From the NCBI GenBank assembly GCA_963807015.1, contig CAWEAS010000004.1:186001-250000 (forward strand): a DNA stretch of 64,000 bases, in the 5' to 3' direction. The number at the start of each line of letters is the position of its first letter. Positions within the stretch are counted from its first letter, which is position 1. This document shows, in pieces, positions 48,038-56,890 of this stretch. The notes beneath the pieces were generated by a model, which was given only the letters and a program-made list of their open reading frames with translations, did no database searches and was not told the DNA's origin. Source of the stretch: JAJPKK01 sp963807015 (GTDB lineage: Bacteria; Pseudomonadota; Alphaproteobacteria; Rhizobiales; Xanthobacteraceae). Position numbers and translations under genes: made by a program.

Positions 48038-48127
48038 TTGTAGCCCGGATGAGCGGAGCGATATCCGGGACGGCGTCTCCGATTTGAAATTCCGCCCCGG
48101 ATTTCGCTTCGCTCATCCGGGCTACAA
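48038..48127. repeat. REP-like inverted repeat downstream of hyuB
   Basis: Inverted arms of 24 bp (48038-48061 and 48104-48127) differ at a single base and contain TAGCCCGGATGAGC, the same arm as the element before hyuA. The arms read TTGTAGCCCGGATGAGC and onward. The element begins eight bases after the hyuB stop. Confidence 0.85.
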
Positions 48128-48186
48128 GAGAGTTGCGCGGCCGGCCGCCCACTCCAAGGGGGCGAAAGAGAAGATTAGGAGGACAA

Positions 48187-49014
48187 ATGAACGACAGTAT
48201 CGAAACGAAAGTCACACGCACCGGGGTGATCGGGCTCGGGGCCATGGGGCTGCAGATGGCGCGGCACATGGCGGGCAAGGGGTTTACGGTTGCGGGCACC
48301 GACATCGACGCGGCGGCAATCACGCGGGCCGAGACGCACGGCGTGCGCCCCTGCGCGAGCGCGGCCGACGTCGGCGACCATGCCGAGGTCGTGATGGTGA
48401 TGGTGGCGACGGACGCGCAGGTCGAAGACATCGTGCGCAACTCCGGCCTCCTCGATCGGCTGCGGCCGGGCGCCGTCATCGCGATTGCAAGTTCGGTCGC
48501 CCCGGAAACCTGCCGCGAGCTTGCCGCCCTCGCCGCGACCCGCAATGTCGGCGTCATCGACACGCCGGTCGTGCTCGGCCAGGAGGCCGCGAACAACGGC
48601 ACGCTGACGATCTACGCCGGCGGCGAGGAGCGTCACGTCAAGCGCGCGATGCCGGCGCTCGCGGCCTTCGCGCGCGAGATCATCCATGTCGGCGCGATCG
48701 GCGATGGGCAGATCGCGAAGACCTTGAACAATCTCCTCTTGTGGGCATGCATGTGCGCGAATTTCGAGGTGCTGACGCTCGCAAAGAAGCTCGGCACTGA
48801 CGTGCCGCGCCTCCTCGCCGCGCTTCAACGCGGCAGCGGCGCCAACTGGTCGCTGTCACGCTGGGGAACCGGCACCGGCAAATGGGCCGAAAAGGACATG
48901 GATGTCGCGCTCGAAATCGCTCAGGATGCCAAGGTGCCGATGCCGCTCGCCGGGTTGGTCGACCAACTGGTCAAGTCGATCAACCAGGACAAGATGAAGG
49001 CGCTGATCGCCTGA
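48187..49014 (+). CDS. Beta-hydroxyacid dehydrogenase family NAD(P)-dependent oxidoreductase
   Basis: This 275-residue enzyme belongs to the 3-hydroxyisobutyrate/tartronate-semialdehyde reductase family. The Rossmann motif is GVIGLGAMGLQMARHMAGKG, the substrate-binding segment is DTPVVLGQEAANNGTLTIYAGG and the catalytic Lys178 is in GQIAKTLNNLL. AGGAGGACAA precedes the ATG at 48187, which fixes the start (the open frame is longer). It follows hyuB across a repeat and precedes an ABC importer, so it may process the product of the hydantoinase reaction. The substrate is unknown. Confidence 0.9.
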   Translation: MNDSIETKVTRTGVIGLGAMGLQMARHMAGKGFTVAGTDIDAAAITRAETHGVRPCASAADVGDHAEVVMVMVATDAQVEDIVRNSGLLDRLRPGAVIAIASSVAPETCRELAALAATRNVGVIDTPVVLGQEAANNGTLTIYAGGEERHVKRAMPALAAFAREIIHVGAIGDGQIAKTLNNLLLWACMCANFEVLTLAKKLGTDVPRLLAALQRGSGANWSLSRWGTGTGKWAEKDMDVALEIAQDAKVPMPLAGLVDQLVKSINQDKMKALIA

Positions 49015-49066
49015 GCGACCGAAACCAAGAATGATTGCGCGATTGTATCGCGCCGGGGAGTGAAGG

Positions 49067-50071
49067 ATGCGCCAACGTCTCGCTGCCGTGGTTCTTGCGC
49101 TCGGCCTTGTTGGCGTTGCCGTCGGTGCGGTGTCGGCACAACAAGCGCCGTTCATCAAGCTGCGCGTCGCCTATGACGGGTTCTCGATGACGAGCGCGCC
49201 GATGCAGTACGCGGCGCAGCGGGGAATCTTCCGCAGGTTCGGGCTCGACGTGACGCCGGCGTTCGTCGAGGGCGGCTCGACCCTGACCCACGCTGTGGTT
49301 GGCGGCTCGGTCGACATCGCGCAGAATGGCTATACGCCGGCCGCGGCCGCTGCCGTGCAGGGCGCCGACATCGTCTTCATCGGCGGCATCGCCAATTCGC
49401 TGCCGTTCCAGCTTGTGGTGAAGTCCGGCATCACCGACGGCAAAGCCCTGAAGGGCCAGGCGATTGCCATCAGCCGCTTCGGCTCGTCGACCGATCAGGC
49501 CGCGGAATTTGCGCTGAAGCATCTCGGCCTCGCCCGCAGCGACGTGAAGATCATGCAGCTCGGCGGTCCCTCGACGCGCATTGCCGCGGCGATGAGCGGC
49601 CAGATCGCCGGAACGCTCGAGCAATATCCCGACACGGCGGAGATCGCCAAGCACGGCTTTCACGTGCTGGTCGATGTCACCGACATCGCGGTCGGCTACC
49701 CCAATACGTCCTACGTCACGAGCCGCGCCTACCTGAAAAAGAATCCCGACGCGGTGAAGCGCTTCCTCATGGCGATGGCAACTGCGATCCATGAGTTCAA
49801 GCACGACCCCGACGGCGCGGTGCAACTCGTACAGACCTTTCTCAGCGTCAAGGATGCGGCGAGCGCGAAGGCCGCGTACGAAGCCTATCTCAAGGTCTAT
49901 CCCGACGTCCCGCGTCCCTCGCTCGGCGGCATTGCGCTCGTGCTCGAAACGCTTGCTGCGAGCGAACCCAAGGCAAAAACGATGAAGCCCGCCCAGCTCG
50001 TCGACACCTCGGCGTTCGACGCGCTCGAAAGCGAGGGGTTCTTCACCAAGCTCCTCGCCGCCGGACCATGA
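49067..50071 (+). CDS. ABC transporter substrate-binding protein, NitT/TauT (SsuA/ThiY-like) type
   Basis: This is a 334-residue periplasmic binding protein with a signal peptide (MRQRLAAVVLALGLVGVAVGAVSA) and the NMT1/SsuA-like fold: LRVAYDGFSMTSAPMQYAAQRGIFRRFGLD, VGGSVDIAQNGYTPAAAAA, LKGQAIAISRFGSSTDQAAEFAL. Such proteins bind nitrate, sulfonates, thiamine precursors, riboflavin or aromatic acids; the ligand here is unknown. Its stop overlaps the ATPase start by four bases. AGTGAAGG stands just before the ATG. Confidence 0.9.
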   Translation: MRQRLAAVVLALGLVGVAVGAVSAQQAPFIKLRVAYDGFSMTSAPMQYAAQRGIFRRFGLDVTPAFVEGGSTLTHAVVGGSVDIAQNGYTPAAAAAVQGADIVFIGGIANSLPFQLVVKSGITDGKALKGQAIAISRFGSSTDQAAEFALKHLGLARSDVKIMQLGGPSTRIAAAMSGQIAGTLEQYPDTAEIAKHGFHVLVDVTDIAVGYPNTSYVTSRAYLKKNPDAVKRFLMAMATAIHEFKHDPDGAVQLVQTFLSVKDAASAKAAYEAYLKVYPDVPRPSLGGIALVLETLAASEPKAKTMKPAQLVDTSAFDALESEGFFTKLLAAGP

Positions 50072-50871
50072 CCGGCCGTCCCAAGCTCGAAGCGCGGGGC
50101 GTGCGCCTCGCGCACCGCAATGAGCGCACCGGGCGGATCCTCGCCGTGCTCGACGGCATCGACCTCGATGTGCGCGAGGGTGAGCTCGTGTCGATCGTCG
50201 GCCCGAGCGGTTGCGGCAAGACCACGTTCCTCAACGCGGTCGATGGGCTCGTCCGCATCGGCGCCGGCGACATCCGCGTCGACGGCAAGCGCGTCGACCG
50301 GCCCGGACCTGACCGCGCCATGGTGTTCCAGCACGACTGCCTGTTTCCGTGGCGCACGGTCGAGGCCAACATCACCTACGGCCTCGAACTGCAGGGCAAG
50401 CTCAGCCGCCGCGAGATGCGTGAGCGCGCCCGCGCGTTCGTCGATCTCGTCGGGCTCTCGGGCTTCGCCGATCACTACCCGCATGAGCTGTCGGGCGGCA
50501 TGCGCCAGCGTGTCAACATCGCCCGCGCGCTGGTGATGGAGCCGGCGCTGCTGCTGCTCGACGAGCCGTTCGCGGCGCTTGACGCCCAGACCCGCGAGTT
50601 CATGCAGGTGGAGTTGCTGAAGATCCTCGGTCGCGCCAAGGCGACGGCGCTGTTCGTCACCCATCAGATCGGCGAGGCGGTGCTGCTGTCGGACCGGGTC
50701 GCCGTGTTCTCGGCCCGGCCGGCACGCATCCGCGAGCTTGTCGCGATCGATCTGCCCTCGCCGCGCATGCTCGCGCTCAAGCATAGCGTGCCGTTCGTCG
50801 AACTCGAGCGCCGCATATGGACGCTGATCGAGGACGAAGCCCGCGCCGGCGCCACCATGTCGGCGGCGTGA
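50068..50871 (+). CDS. ABC transporter ATP-binding protein
   Basis: This is the 267-residue ATPase of the NitT/TauT-type importer. Walker A is GPSGCGKTT, the Q-loop segment is MVFQHDCLFPWRTV, the signature is LSGGMRQRVNIARAL, Walker B is LLLLDEPFAALD and the switch His is in VTHQIGEAVLLSDRV. The ATG lies inside the last codons of the binding-protein gene. It energises the permease encoded next. Confidence 0.94.
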   Translation: MTGRPKLEARGVRLAHRNERTGRILAVLDGIDLDVREGELVSIVGPSGCGKTTFLNAVDGLVRIGAGDIRVDGKRVDRPGPDRAMVFQHDCLFPWRTVEANITYGLELQGKLSRREMRERARAFVDLVGLSGFADHYPHELSGGMRQRVNIARALVMEPALLLLDEPFAALDAQTREFMQVELLKILGRAKATALFVTHQIGEAVLLSDRVAVFSARPARIRELVAIDLPSPRMLALKHSVPFVELERRIWTLIEDEARAGATMSAA

Positions 50872-50879
50872 GGGACACG

Positions 50880-51737
50880 ATGGACGCGGTGCCGACAGCA
50901 GAGGAGCGCGTGCCGCCCGCAGCGCGTCACGTGATCGCGCCGGACGAGGACGCCGCGGCGCGAGCGACGCCATGGCAGCGCTACGAGAATGCGATCCTCG
51001 GCACGGTTGCCGTGATCATATTTCTTGTCATCTGGGAGGGCGTCGTCGACTTCGGCTTGATCAATCCGTTGTTCACGAGTTCGCCGAGCCGGATCGTTGC
51101 TGCGGGTTACGACCTCTTCGCAAACGGCACCCTCTGGCGCGACCTGCAGGTGAGCGGTCTCGAGTTCTTTGCGGGCTACGGCCTCGCCGTCATCGTCGGC
51201 GTGCCGCTCGGCATCCTCATGGGCTGGTATGGCCGCGTCAACGCGGTGCTCGATCCGTTCGTGTCCGCGCTCTATGCGACGCCGCGCATCGCCCTGCTGC
51301 CGCTGGTGATGATCTGGTTCGGCATCGGGCTCCTCTCCAAGGTCGCGATCGTATTTCTCGGCGCGGTGTTTCCGATCCTCGTCAACACCATCACCGGCGT
51401 GCGCACCATCAATGCAGATTTCATCAAGGTGGCGCGCTCGTTCGGCTCCAACGACTGGCAGTTCTTTCTCAAGGTCGCCCTGCCGTCCTCGGTCCCGCTG
51501 CTGCTCGCCGGACTTCGCCTCGGCCTTGGGCACGCGTTGATCGGCATCGTGGTCGGCGAGATGTTCGGCGCGACCGAAGGCCTCGGCTTCCTCATCGCGG
51601 TGTCGGGCGCGCGCTTCCAGACCGACCGCGTGATGGTCGGCATCATCATCATCGCCGCCGCCGGCATGGCCATGACGGCAATCCTGCGCGCGATCGAACG
51701 CAGATTCGAACGCTGGCGGCCGAATGTGAGCGGGTAA
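50880..51737 (+). CDS. ABC transporter permease, NitT/TauT type
   Basis: This 285-residue inner-membrane permease has about six helices and the EAA-type cytoplasmic loop (FIKVARSFGSNDWQFFLKVALPSSVPLLLAGLRLGLGHALIGI). A charged N-terminal tail of 35 residues comes first. GAGGGACACG precedes the ATG at 50880, eight bases after the ATPase stop; the open frame extends upstream but overlaps the ATPase. It completes a one-permease importer with the two preceding genes. Confidence 0.92.
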   Translation: MDAVPTAEERVPPAARHVIAPDEDAAARATPWQRYENAILGTVAVIIFLVIWEGVVDFGLINPLFTSSPSRIVAAGYDLFANGTLWRDLQVSGLEFFAGYGLAVIVGVPLGILMGWYGRVNAVLDPFVSALYATPRIALLPLVMIWFGIGLLSKVAIVFLGAVFPILVNTITGVRTINADFIKVARSFGSNDWQFFLKVALPSSVPLLLAGLRLGLGHALIGIVVGEMFGATEGLGFLIAVSGARFQTDRVMVGIIIIAAAGMAMTAILRAIERRFERWRPNVSG

Positions 51738-52185
51738 TGCGCACCGCGGCTACGCGGACAGCACAGCGCGTCAGAAGCCCCGATTTTTCCCTGAGAACAG
51801 GGAAAATAACAGGGAAACTCATTTTTTCGGCGGTAACTTGGTAAGTTTTGCAAATGCGTTCATGGGCTTGCCATATAATAACCAGCGCCGAACAGGGACA
51901 TTTCCGCCGAGGAACAGCGAATATTCAGAGCGGCATATTTGCGGTATTTATCATCATCGATTGAGCTTTCATTTTCTGCGCGATGAAAACAAATGAGGAT
52001 AGCATTAATAGGAATTTAGTCAATATCGTTGATGGAGCGGGTCCGCGAGAAGCATGCGCTCACTTCCGTTACCCACGCGCCACGAAAAGCGAGAGTGTTT
52101 TGATCCTCATCAAGTGAGGCACCGGTTTTTTGGTTCATATTGGCGTTTCGCTAGCGCCGAGGCGGTAGTCCCGGAAACCACGACA
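51738..52185. other. AT-richer intergenic region before the GH4 gene
   Basis: These 448 bp hold no supported gene. They are visibly richer in A and T than the flanks, particularly 51830-52030, and contain the first copy of a dispersed repeat (51784-51922). The GH4 promoter probably lies toward the right end. Confidence 0.5.
51784..51922. repeat. Dispersed element with AACAGGGAA core, copy 1
   Basis: A 34-nt core (51784-51817), which includes CCCTGAGAACAGGG and AATAACAGGGAAA, is identical to 57433-57466. A second shared motif, AACAGCGAAT (51913-51922), lies 129 bp from the core start, the same distance as in copy 2. The intervening sequence is largely different. Confidence 0.75.
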
Positions 52186-53466
52186 ATGCTCAACACCACG
52201 AAAATCGTGTTCATTGGCGCTGGCAGCGTGTCATTTGGGCTCACGCTGTTCCGCGACATTTTCTTCGGCGAGAAATTTGCCGGCAGCACATTGACGCTGG
52301 TCGATACAAATGCCGAGGCGCTGGCGCGCATGAAAGCGCTGGCGGATCTGCTTAACGGAAAATCCGGCGCTGGCCTGAAGATCGAACAGGCCACCGATCG
52401 CCGCGCCGCGCTCGATGGTGCGGGCTTCGTGCTCAATGCGACGGCCATCGATCGCAATCGGTTGTGGAGGCTCGACTACGAAATTCCGAAGAAATACGGC
52501 ATTCGCCAGTCGCTCGGTGAAAACGGCGGTCCGGGGGGCCTTTTCTTCACGATGCGAACATTGCCGATGGTGCTCGAGTTTGCGCGCGACATGGAGGAGA
52601 AGTGCCCCGACGCGCTTCTCCTCAATTTCTCAAATCCGGAAAGCCGAATCATTCTTGCGCTGGGCAAGTACAGCAAGGTGCGGGCGGTGGGGCTTTGCGA
52701 GGGCCTTTTCAATGCGCGCGATGATATCGCCCACATCGTGGAACTCGGATCGGAAGAAATCGACGTCTGGGGCGCCGGGCTCAATCATTTCCAGTGGTTC
52801 ACGCAGATTCGCCGACATGACACCGGCGCGGATCTCTATCCGCTGCTGCGCGAGAAAGAGAAGTTGCATGACCCGACCTACCGCCCACTGACGCGCCGGA
52901 TGTTTCACGCCTTCGGTCTCTGGCCGACATGCAGCGACGATCATTTGGGCGAGTACGTGCCCTACGGCTGGGAAGCCAACGAGGACGGCTACGACTTCGA
53001 CCACGACGAGCAGTTCCGCGCCGAATTGCTGGCGACTCTCAAGGGCGTGCTCGCAGGCACCATGGAAATGCCGTGGTGGTGGGAAAAGCCGTCAGGACAG
53101 CGCGGCGCGGCTGTGATTGCCGGCGTCCTCCACAATCAAAAGCGGTTCATCGAATCCGGCATCGTCTACAATCAGGGCGTCATCCCCAATTTGCCCGCCG
53201 AGCTTGCGGTGGAAGTCCCGATCGTCACCGATGCCGCCGGCGTCCATCCGGTCTCGCTCGGGCCGTTGCCTGCGCCGATCGCCAAATTGCTCTCGGAGCA
53301 GGCCGGCGTACAGCAGCTCGCCGTTGAAGCCGCCGTTCGTGGCTCGAAGGAATTGGCGATGGAGGCGCTGCTGATCGATCCCGTGGTCAATTCCACCGTC
53401 GCCGCCGAAAAATTGCTCGATGAGCTGTGGGAGGTGAACCGCCCGTATATCCGCGCGTGCGCGTGA
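52186..53466 (+). CDS. Glycoside hydrolase family 4 (NAD- and metal-dependent)
   Basis: This 426-residue GH4 enzyme cleaves glycosides by an NAD-assisted oxidation/elimination mechanism. The N-terminal Rossmann motif is IVFIGAGSVSFGLTLFRDIF. The metal site comprises Cys171 in GLCEGLF and His201 in GLNHFQWF, with Asn150 in NFSNPESRI. Members act on alpha-galactosides, alpha-glucosides or galacturonides; the Cys/His pair is typical of the alpha-galactosidase/glucosidase/galacturonidase types. The ATG at 52186 matches the fold start; the open frame goes further upstream. No sugar transporter is adjacent. Confidence 0.9.
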   Translation: MLNTTKIVFIGAGSVSFGLTLFRDIFFGEKFAGSTLTLVDTNAEALARMKALADLLNGKSGAGLKIEQATDRRAALDGAGFVLNATAIDRNRLWRLDYEIPKKYGIRQSLGENGGPGGLFFTMRTLPMVLEFARDMEEKCPDALLLNFSNPESRIILALGKYSKVRAVGLCEGLFNARDDIAHIVELGSEEIDVWGAGLNHFQWFTQIRRHDTGADLYPLLREKEKLHDPTYRPLTRRMFHAFGLWPTCSDDHLGEYVPYGWEANEDGYDFDHDEQFRAELLATLKGVLAGTMEMPWWWEKPSGQRGAAVIAGVLHNQKRFIESGIVYNQGVIPNLPAELAVEVPIVTDAAGVHPVSLGPLPAPIAKLLSEQAGVQQLAVEAAVRGSKELAMEALLIDPVVNSTVAAEKLLDELWEVNRPYIRACA

Positions 53467-53610
53467 ATTCCCGCCCGCGGATGCGCCGAGGAATCGAGGC
53501 GGATGCAATTTCGCCCGGGCTTCGTGTTGTCCCGACTTCAATCACATGCTTTCCGCGCCTCTGCTCGCGGCTCACGTGCTGAGTCGAACGCATCGCTTCA
53601 ACGCGCGACT

Positions 53611-54438
53611 TCAAATGCGCCGCTGGCGCGGCAGTACGATTGGCCGAAATTCGACGCCGGATTGCTGAACGGGCTGCGGATAGAGCTTCATCAATTCCAT
53701 GACCTCTTTCGGCATGCCCACTTTGACCGGCAGGCCGAGCTTGAGTGCCTCGTCCGCCGTCAGCGCGTAGTCGTGGGTCCAGTGGCCGCCGGCAAGCTTT
53801 GCGGCGAGGGCCTCGGCGGCGGCCTGCTCCATCCGCGGGGTGAGCAATTCCACGGCGCCTTGCTTGACCTGAGCAAGTGCCTTCTCGGCGACGTCGGCGA
53901 GCACCAGCGTGAGGTCGAACACGCCCGCAACCGGTTTTAAATCGCGGGCCTTGACGATGCTCGCCGCCGGAAGGCCCGCGATCTGCGGGTCGATCGGGCC
54001 GAGCACCGAGAACTCGCCAAGCACAATCTCGTCGGCGGCAAGCGCGATCAGCGTTCCGCCGGACATCGCGTAGACCGGCACGTAGACGGTGACCTTGGCC
54101 TTGTGCGCTTCCACCGCGCGCGCGATTTGCATCGCCGCCAGCACAAGCCCGCCCGGTGTGTGGATCACGAGATCAATCGGCATGTCGGGCGGCGTATCCT
54201 TGATCGCCGCGATGATCGTCTGGGCATCCTCCAGATCGATGTGCCGCGCGACCGCGAAGCCGAACAGGCTCCGCTTCTCCTGGCGATGGATCATCGTGAT
54301 CACGCGCGAGCCGTGGGATTTCTCGATGGCGCGAAGCGATTGCGCGCGGCGCACCGCATACCATCGGCCCGTCAGTAGCGGCTGCAGCACCATGAACACG
54401 AAGACGATGAAAAAGAGCGACGAGAGATCAAATGACAT
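53611..54438 (-). CDS. SDH-type Clp-fold membrane serine protease
   Basis: This 275-residue protein has one N-terminal membrane helix (FDLSSLFFIVFVFMVLQPLL) and a ClpP/crotonase-like domain of the SDH_sah type. VIHTPGGLVLAAMQIARAV is the oxyanion region and Ser126 in YAMSGGTLIALAADEIVL is the likely nucleophile, with WTHDYALTADEA near the C-terminus carrying a possible His. Such proteases are thought to work at the cytoplasmic membrane. I start at the ATG at 54438 because the helix begins there; the open frame runs 47 codons further with no membrane character. The substrate is unknown. Confidence 0.88.
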   Translation of the reverse strand: MSFDLSSLFFIVFVFMVLQPLLTGRWYAVRRAQSLRAIEKSHGSRVITMIHRQEKRSLFGFAVARHIDLEDAQTIIAAIKDTPPDMPIDLVIHTPGGLVLAAMQIARAVEAHKAKVTVYVPVYAMSGGTLIALAADEIVLGEFSVLGPIDPQIAGLPAASIVKARDLKPVAGVFDLTLVLADVAEKALAQVKQGAVELLTPRMEQAAAEALAAKLAGGHWTHDYALTADEALKLGLPVKVGMPKEVMELMKLYPQPVQQSGVEFRPIVLPRQRRI

Positions 54439-54794
54439 GGCAAGGCCTGCGCTCACGCCGCAACGACGTCGGCCGTGGCGCTCGTAGGTATGCGGCTGCC
54501 GCGGAGCGTAACCCGGAGAGGATTGCGGTGAACTCTCATCATCAGTTCCGAGTTCAGCGGGCGATTGATTGATAATCAAGTCGCATCACGTGTCGGGAAC
54601 CGTGCAGTGCAATCAGGCACGGCGCATCCGCATGTCGGCGACCTCACGCAAACGGTAAGGAGGGAAGCATTTCCGGCGCGAGTTGTGACCTCGAAGTCAC
54701 AGATCAACAAAAAGTTGTCCGCGCGCAATTTGGTCCAATTCCATTCACCATTTTCGCCGATTGTGTTCGCGGGGGAATAGGCTTGGAGGGTTCC
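54439..54794. other. Intergenic region between divergent protease and outer-membrane protein genes
   Basis: There is no supported gene in these 356 bp. A symmetric motif TGTGAC-CTCGAA-GTCACA lies at 54684-54701, about 95 bp before the OMP gene. The stretch 54690-54770 is AT-richer than its surroundings and is the likely OMP promoter region. Confidence 0.4.
54684..54701. promoter_or_regulatory. Inverted repeat TGTGAC-N6-GTCACA
   Basis: Perfect 6-bp arms with a 6-bp centre lie upstream of the outer-membrane protein gene. The arms resemble half sites of the CRP/FNR superfamily, though TGTGA and TCACA are 8 bp apart rather than 6. Confidence 0.3.
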
Positions 54795-55496
54795 ATGCGC
54801 AACATTGCGCTTTCGGTTGCTGCGGCTGCGTCACTGGCCGCGAGTGTGTTGAGTGCTTCGGCTGCGGACATCGCGCCCGCGCCGCGCTATGTGCCACCAC
54901 CGCCGCCGCCGATCTTTGTCTACAACTGGACCGGCTTCTATGTCGGCGGCAACCTTGGTGGTGCCTGGGCGTCAGGCACGCTGACGGACAACTTCACCGG
55001 CGCCAGCCTCAGCGACAGCAAGAGCGGCTTCCTTGGTGGCGGCCAGATCGGCTTCAACTACCAGATCACCAATTGGGTCATCGGCGCGGAGTGGGATTTC
55101 GACTGGACGTCGCTTAACGCCTCGCAAACCGGCGGCTTCCTGACGGGGAGTGCGAATACCAACTGGATCACGACCGTGGCAGCCCGCTTCGGTGTCGCCG
55201 CGGGCAGCTGGCTGTTCTACGGCAAGGCCGGCGGCGGCTGGGTCAACAATAGCGCGACCGTGACCAACAACGTGACGGGAGCCTCGCTCTCCTCGTCGAA
55301 CACCAACAGTGGTTGGCTTGCGGGCGCGGGCATCGAATACGGTTTTGCTCCCAACTGGTCCGCGAAGATCGAGTACGACTATCTCGGCCTCAACACCTGG
55401 AGCTTCAACTCCACGGTGTTTGCGCCGGCGGCCGATACCTTCAGCGTGAGCCGCAACATTCAGATGTTGAAGGTCGGCGTGAACTACAGGTTCTGA
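54795..55496 (+). CDS. Outer-membrane beta-barrel protein (Omp25/Omp31/RopB type)
   Basis: This 233-residue protein has a signal peptide (MRNIALSVAAAASLAASVLSASAAD), a Pro-rich start (PAPRYVPPPPPPIF) and an 8-stranded barrel pattern: NWTGFYVGGNLGGAWASG, GGGQIGFNYQITNWVIGAEWDF, YGKAGGGWVNNS, GWLAGAGIEYGFAPNWSAKIEYDYLGL and a C-terminal VGVNYRF ending in Phe. This is the outer-membrane protein family common in Rhizobiales. GGAGGG precedes the ATG. A rho-independent terminator follows. Confidence 0.93.
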   Translation: MRNIALSVAAAASLAASVLSASAADIAPAPRYVPPPPPPIFVYNWTGFYVGGNLGGAWASGTLTDNFTGASLSDSKSGFLGGGQIGFNYQITNWVIGAEWDFDWTSLNASQTGGFLTGSANTNWITTVAARFGVAAGSWLFYGKAGGGWVNNSATVTNNVTGASLSSSNTNSGWLAGAGIEYGFAPNWSAKIEYDYLGLNTWSFNSTVFAPAADTFSVSRNIQMLKVGVNYRF

Positions 55497-55526
55497 CGTC
55501 AAACATCGAAGTTTCCCACGACAACG

Positions 55527-55552
55527 AAAGCCCCGGTCCGCCGGGGCTTTTT
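55527..55552 (+). terminator. Rho-independent terminator after the OMP gene
   Basis: AAAGCCCCGG (55527-55536) pairs with CCGGGGCTTT (55541-55550) around a TCCG loop and ends in a T-run. The symmetric A/T flanks mean it could also serve the convergent sigma-factor gene. Confidence 0.88.
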
Positions 55553-55604
55553 CATGCTCGCGCGATCGCGATTAGCGGAAAGCCCCGCGGCGGAATTGCG
55601 CGGA

Positions 55605-56839
55605 TCACGCACGCAGTTGCGCGCAGCGTTGCTGCAGGAAGCGCCGCACCGCCGGATCAGCCTCGAGCCCGATCGCCCGCGCATAGGCCGCTTCCGCGGC
55701 ATCCACGTCGCCTGTCTGTCCGAGAAGGCCGGCGCGCGCCGCCCAATACGGCTGGTACTCGGCCAGCCGCGCATCGCTTGCAAGCGCATCGAGCGCCGCA
55801 AACCCGCCGCCGCGCCGTCGGTCTGCGCAACGGCGAGGCGCGGTTGATCGCCACCACCGGCGAGCCGGTCATGGCGAGGAGCGCATCGTAAAGCGGGCGA
55901 TGGCAGCCCAGTCGCTCGCGCCCGGAGGCGGCGCGCCGCGTGCGCCGATTGCACCGCCGCCTCGAGCTGATAGCGGCCGATCGTGCCCATGCGGCTCGCC
56001 GCTTGAGCAGCGCTTCGGCCTCGGCGATCAGCGCCGCGTCCCACGCGGCCGGATCCTGCTCGGCCAGCGGCACGTAATCGCCGGACGCATCGCGCCGCGC
56101 TGCGCGGCGCGCTTCCGCATGCAGCATGAGCGCCACAGGCCCAGCGCCTCCGGCTCCTCGGGCAAGCAGCGTCGCCACGAGCCGGCCGAGCCAGATGCGC
56201 CTCCTCGGCGAGGTCGCGCCGCCGCGCTCGGTGCCGGCGGGGTCGGTCCAGCCCTCGGCAAAGGCGGCGTAGATGGCGTCGAGCACGGCGTCGAGGCGCG
56301 GCGCGCAGCTCGGCGCGCTCCGGCACCCGGAACGGAATGCCGGCCTCGCGGATCTTGCTCTTGGCGCGCACCAGCCGCTGCGCCATGGTCGCGGGCGAGA
56401 CCAGGAACGCCGACGCGATCGTCGCGGCGTCGAAGCCGAGCAGCGTCTGCAGGATCAGCGGCGCGCGGATCGCCGGATCGATGGCCGGATGGGCGCAGGC
56501 GAACATCAGCGCCAGGCGATCGTCGGGGATCGCCTTGTCGGCATCCGCCTCTGCGATTTCCTCGGCAACGAGCCGCAGGTGGTCCGCGGCCTCTTCGCCG
56601 GTGTGGCGCCGCCGCGCCGCGTCGATCAGCCGTCGCCGCGCGACGGCGGTGAGCCAGGCTCCGGGAATGCGGGGAAGCCGCGCGCCGGCCAGTCGGCAAG
56701 CGCGGCCGCGAAGGCTCGGACAGCGCGTCCTCCGCCGCCGCGACATCGCGCGTGCGCGCCGCCAGAAAGGCGACGAGCTTGCCGTAGCCGCCCGCGCGAC
56801 GGCCTCGGCCGTCGCGCGGGTCTGGTCGGCATCGGGCAT
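55605..56839 (-). pseudogene. ECF42-type RNA polymerase sigma factor, about twelve apparent frameshifts
   Basis: Read across frames, this is a sigma factor of about 410 residues. It begins MPDADQTRATAEAVARA, then GYGKLVAFLAARTRDVAAAE, AFAAALADWPARGFP, AWLTAVARRRLIDAARRR, LMFACAHPAIDPAIRAPLIL, LVSPATMAQRLVRAKSKIR, LDAIYAAFAEGWTDP, YVPLAEQDPAAWDAALI, YDALLAMTGSPVVAINRA, and EYQPYWAARAGLLGQTGDVD near the end at 55605. These are the sigma2/sigma4 regions plus the C-terminal TPR-like domain of ECF42 factors. Each piece lies in a different frame from the next, needing roughly eight added and four removed bases. No stop interrupts the joined peptide and every block is well conserved, which suggests sequence error rather than decay. 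A DGPF gene precedes it, the usual ECF42 partner. Confidence 0.85.
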
Positions 56840-56890
56840 CTCCGCCCTCCGAGTTGCACTCTGCGCGCCCCGCCTGAAGTGATGTGTGAC

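Noticed and set aside
54684..54701. A CRP-type binding site upstream of the outer-membrane protein gene
   Set aside because: TGTGA and TCACA are 8 bp apart instead of the 6 bp needed for a standard CRP/FNR site, so it is listed only as an inverted repeat.
55605..56839. Programmed frameshifting as the explanation for the sigma-factor gene
   Set aside because: About a dozen shifts in both directions without slippery sites at each junction cannot be programmed; sequence error or recent damage is far simpler.
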